This document shows, in pieces, positions 39,145-39,497 of a stretch of DNA of 39,497 bases. Position 1 is the first letter of the stretch. Each line of letters opens with the position of its first letter. Where the stretch lies: assembly GCF_963678635.1 (NCBI RefSeq), contig NW_026971531.1:1-39497 (forward strand), written 5' to 3'. Origin of the DNA: Symsagittifera roscoffensis. Lineage: Eukaryota; Xenacoelomorpha; Acoela; Convolutidae. The notes beneath the pieces are model-generated. The model worked only from the letters and a program-made list of their open reading frames with translations. It was not told the DNA's origin and made no database searches. The position numbers were made by a program, and so were the translations under genes.

Positions 39145-39497
39145 GGCTCTACGATTTTCTCGAGGGAGGGGCGGATTTTCAAAAAAATTTCGAACAGTTT
39201 GTCGACCTCTTATTTAGGTCGGCCAAATTGATTTTATGAGCTCCCCCAAATCACTATAAAGACCTCGATTTTGACAAAGTATTCTGCACCGCAGGCAAAT
39301 TTGTGAAAAAACAGGCCAAAAAAAAAGCGTTTTTAGGGTTTTTTAGAAAATTTTGACCAAAAAGTTTGCGTTTTTTTGGCGCACGCTCCCCATCAAAATT
39401 AGTATATTTTGGCGCCGAAGGTTCCTTTGGAAAAAAATTTCAGAGTCTGTCAGCAAAATTGGATATCTCAAAATAGTACAAAAGGGGACCCTTTGGG
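39145..39497 (+). repeat. R2 dispersed repeat, longest copy, runs off the window
   Basis: In order: 'ggagcggctctacgattttc', 'tcgaggg', 'ggtcggccaaattg', 'gagctcccccaaatcac', 'gcaccgcaggcaaatttgtg', 'gaaaattttgaccaaaaag', 'ggcgcacgctcccc' and 'ggatatctcaaaatagtaca'. This copy links blocks that occur separately at 1930-2100, 17085-17235 and 34335-35040, and so serves as the reference for the family. The end lies beyond the window. Confidence 0.65.

Overview
The window looks like about 39.5 kb of an AT-rich invertebrate animal genome. The evidence is one intact metazoan-type host gene, intron-style splice signals at a second possible locus, a Mag-lineage Ty3/gypsy retrotransposon, a decayed CR1/Jockey-type LINE, and many short dispersed and tandem repeats. 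There are no operons, prokaryotic ribosome-binding sites or CRISPR. The sequence does not allow a species call.

Layout. 1-3179: non-coding flank with old, diverged repeats. 3180-10184: a complete LTR retrotransposon on the minus strand (214-bp identical LTRs, TSD GCTTC, PBS, Gag-Pol), apparently a very recent insertion. Its only visible lesion is a one-base frame change inside the integrase core. 10185-13240: repeat-rich flank with a foldback element having arms of about 300 bp. 13240-14475: small tandem repeat and a dispersed-repeat copy. 14482-14784: possible first coding exon (minus) of a secreted protein. 15300-18260: partly deleted tandem segmental duplication. 18260-21200: mostly featureless AT-rich DNA, with one possible terminal exon. 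21205-23905: dead LINE (minus), abutted at its truncated 5' end by a 30-bp x ~19.6 minisatellite (23891-24478) that is in frame with it. 24480-29150: AT-rich DNA with a degenerate GTAT microsatellite and a 44-bp minisatellite. 29154-30826: two nearly identical 297-bp direct repeats about 1.1 kb apart. 30830-35060: AT-rich DNA with dispersed repeats. 35427-38036: an intact, uninterrupted LRRC73-like gene (minus) with a disordered C-terminal extension of about 600 residues. 38040-39497: non-coding, ending in a dispersed repeat.

The retrotransposon is the most unusual part. Its Gag start codon is formed across the LTR/primer-binding-site junction, so there is no leader between PBS and Gag. A nonamer, TCCGNNGGA (or its reverse complement), occurs 19 times over 7 kb, in LTRs, 3' UTR and all three codon frames of the ORF, far above chance. 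I saw none in a hand scan of the remaining 32 kb. This resembles a distributed protein- or RNA-recognition array and is the best candidate for something undescribed here. All calls were made by eye, without database searches.
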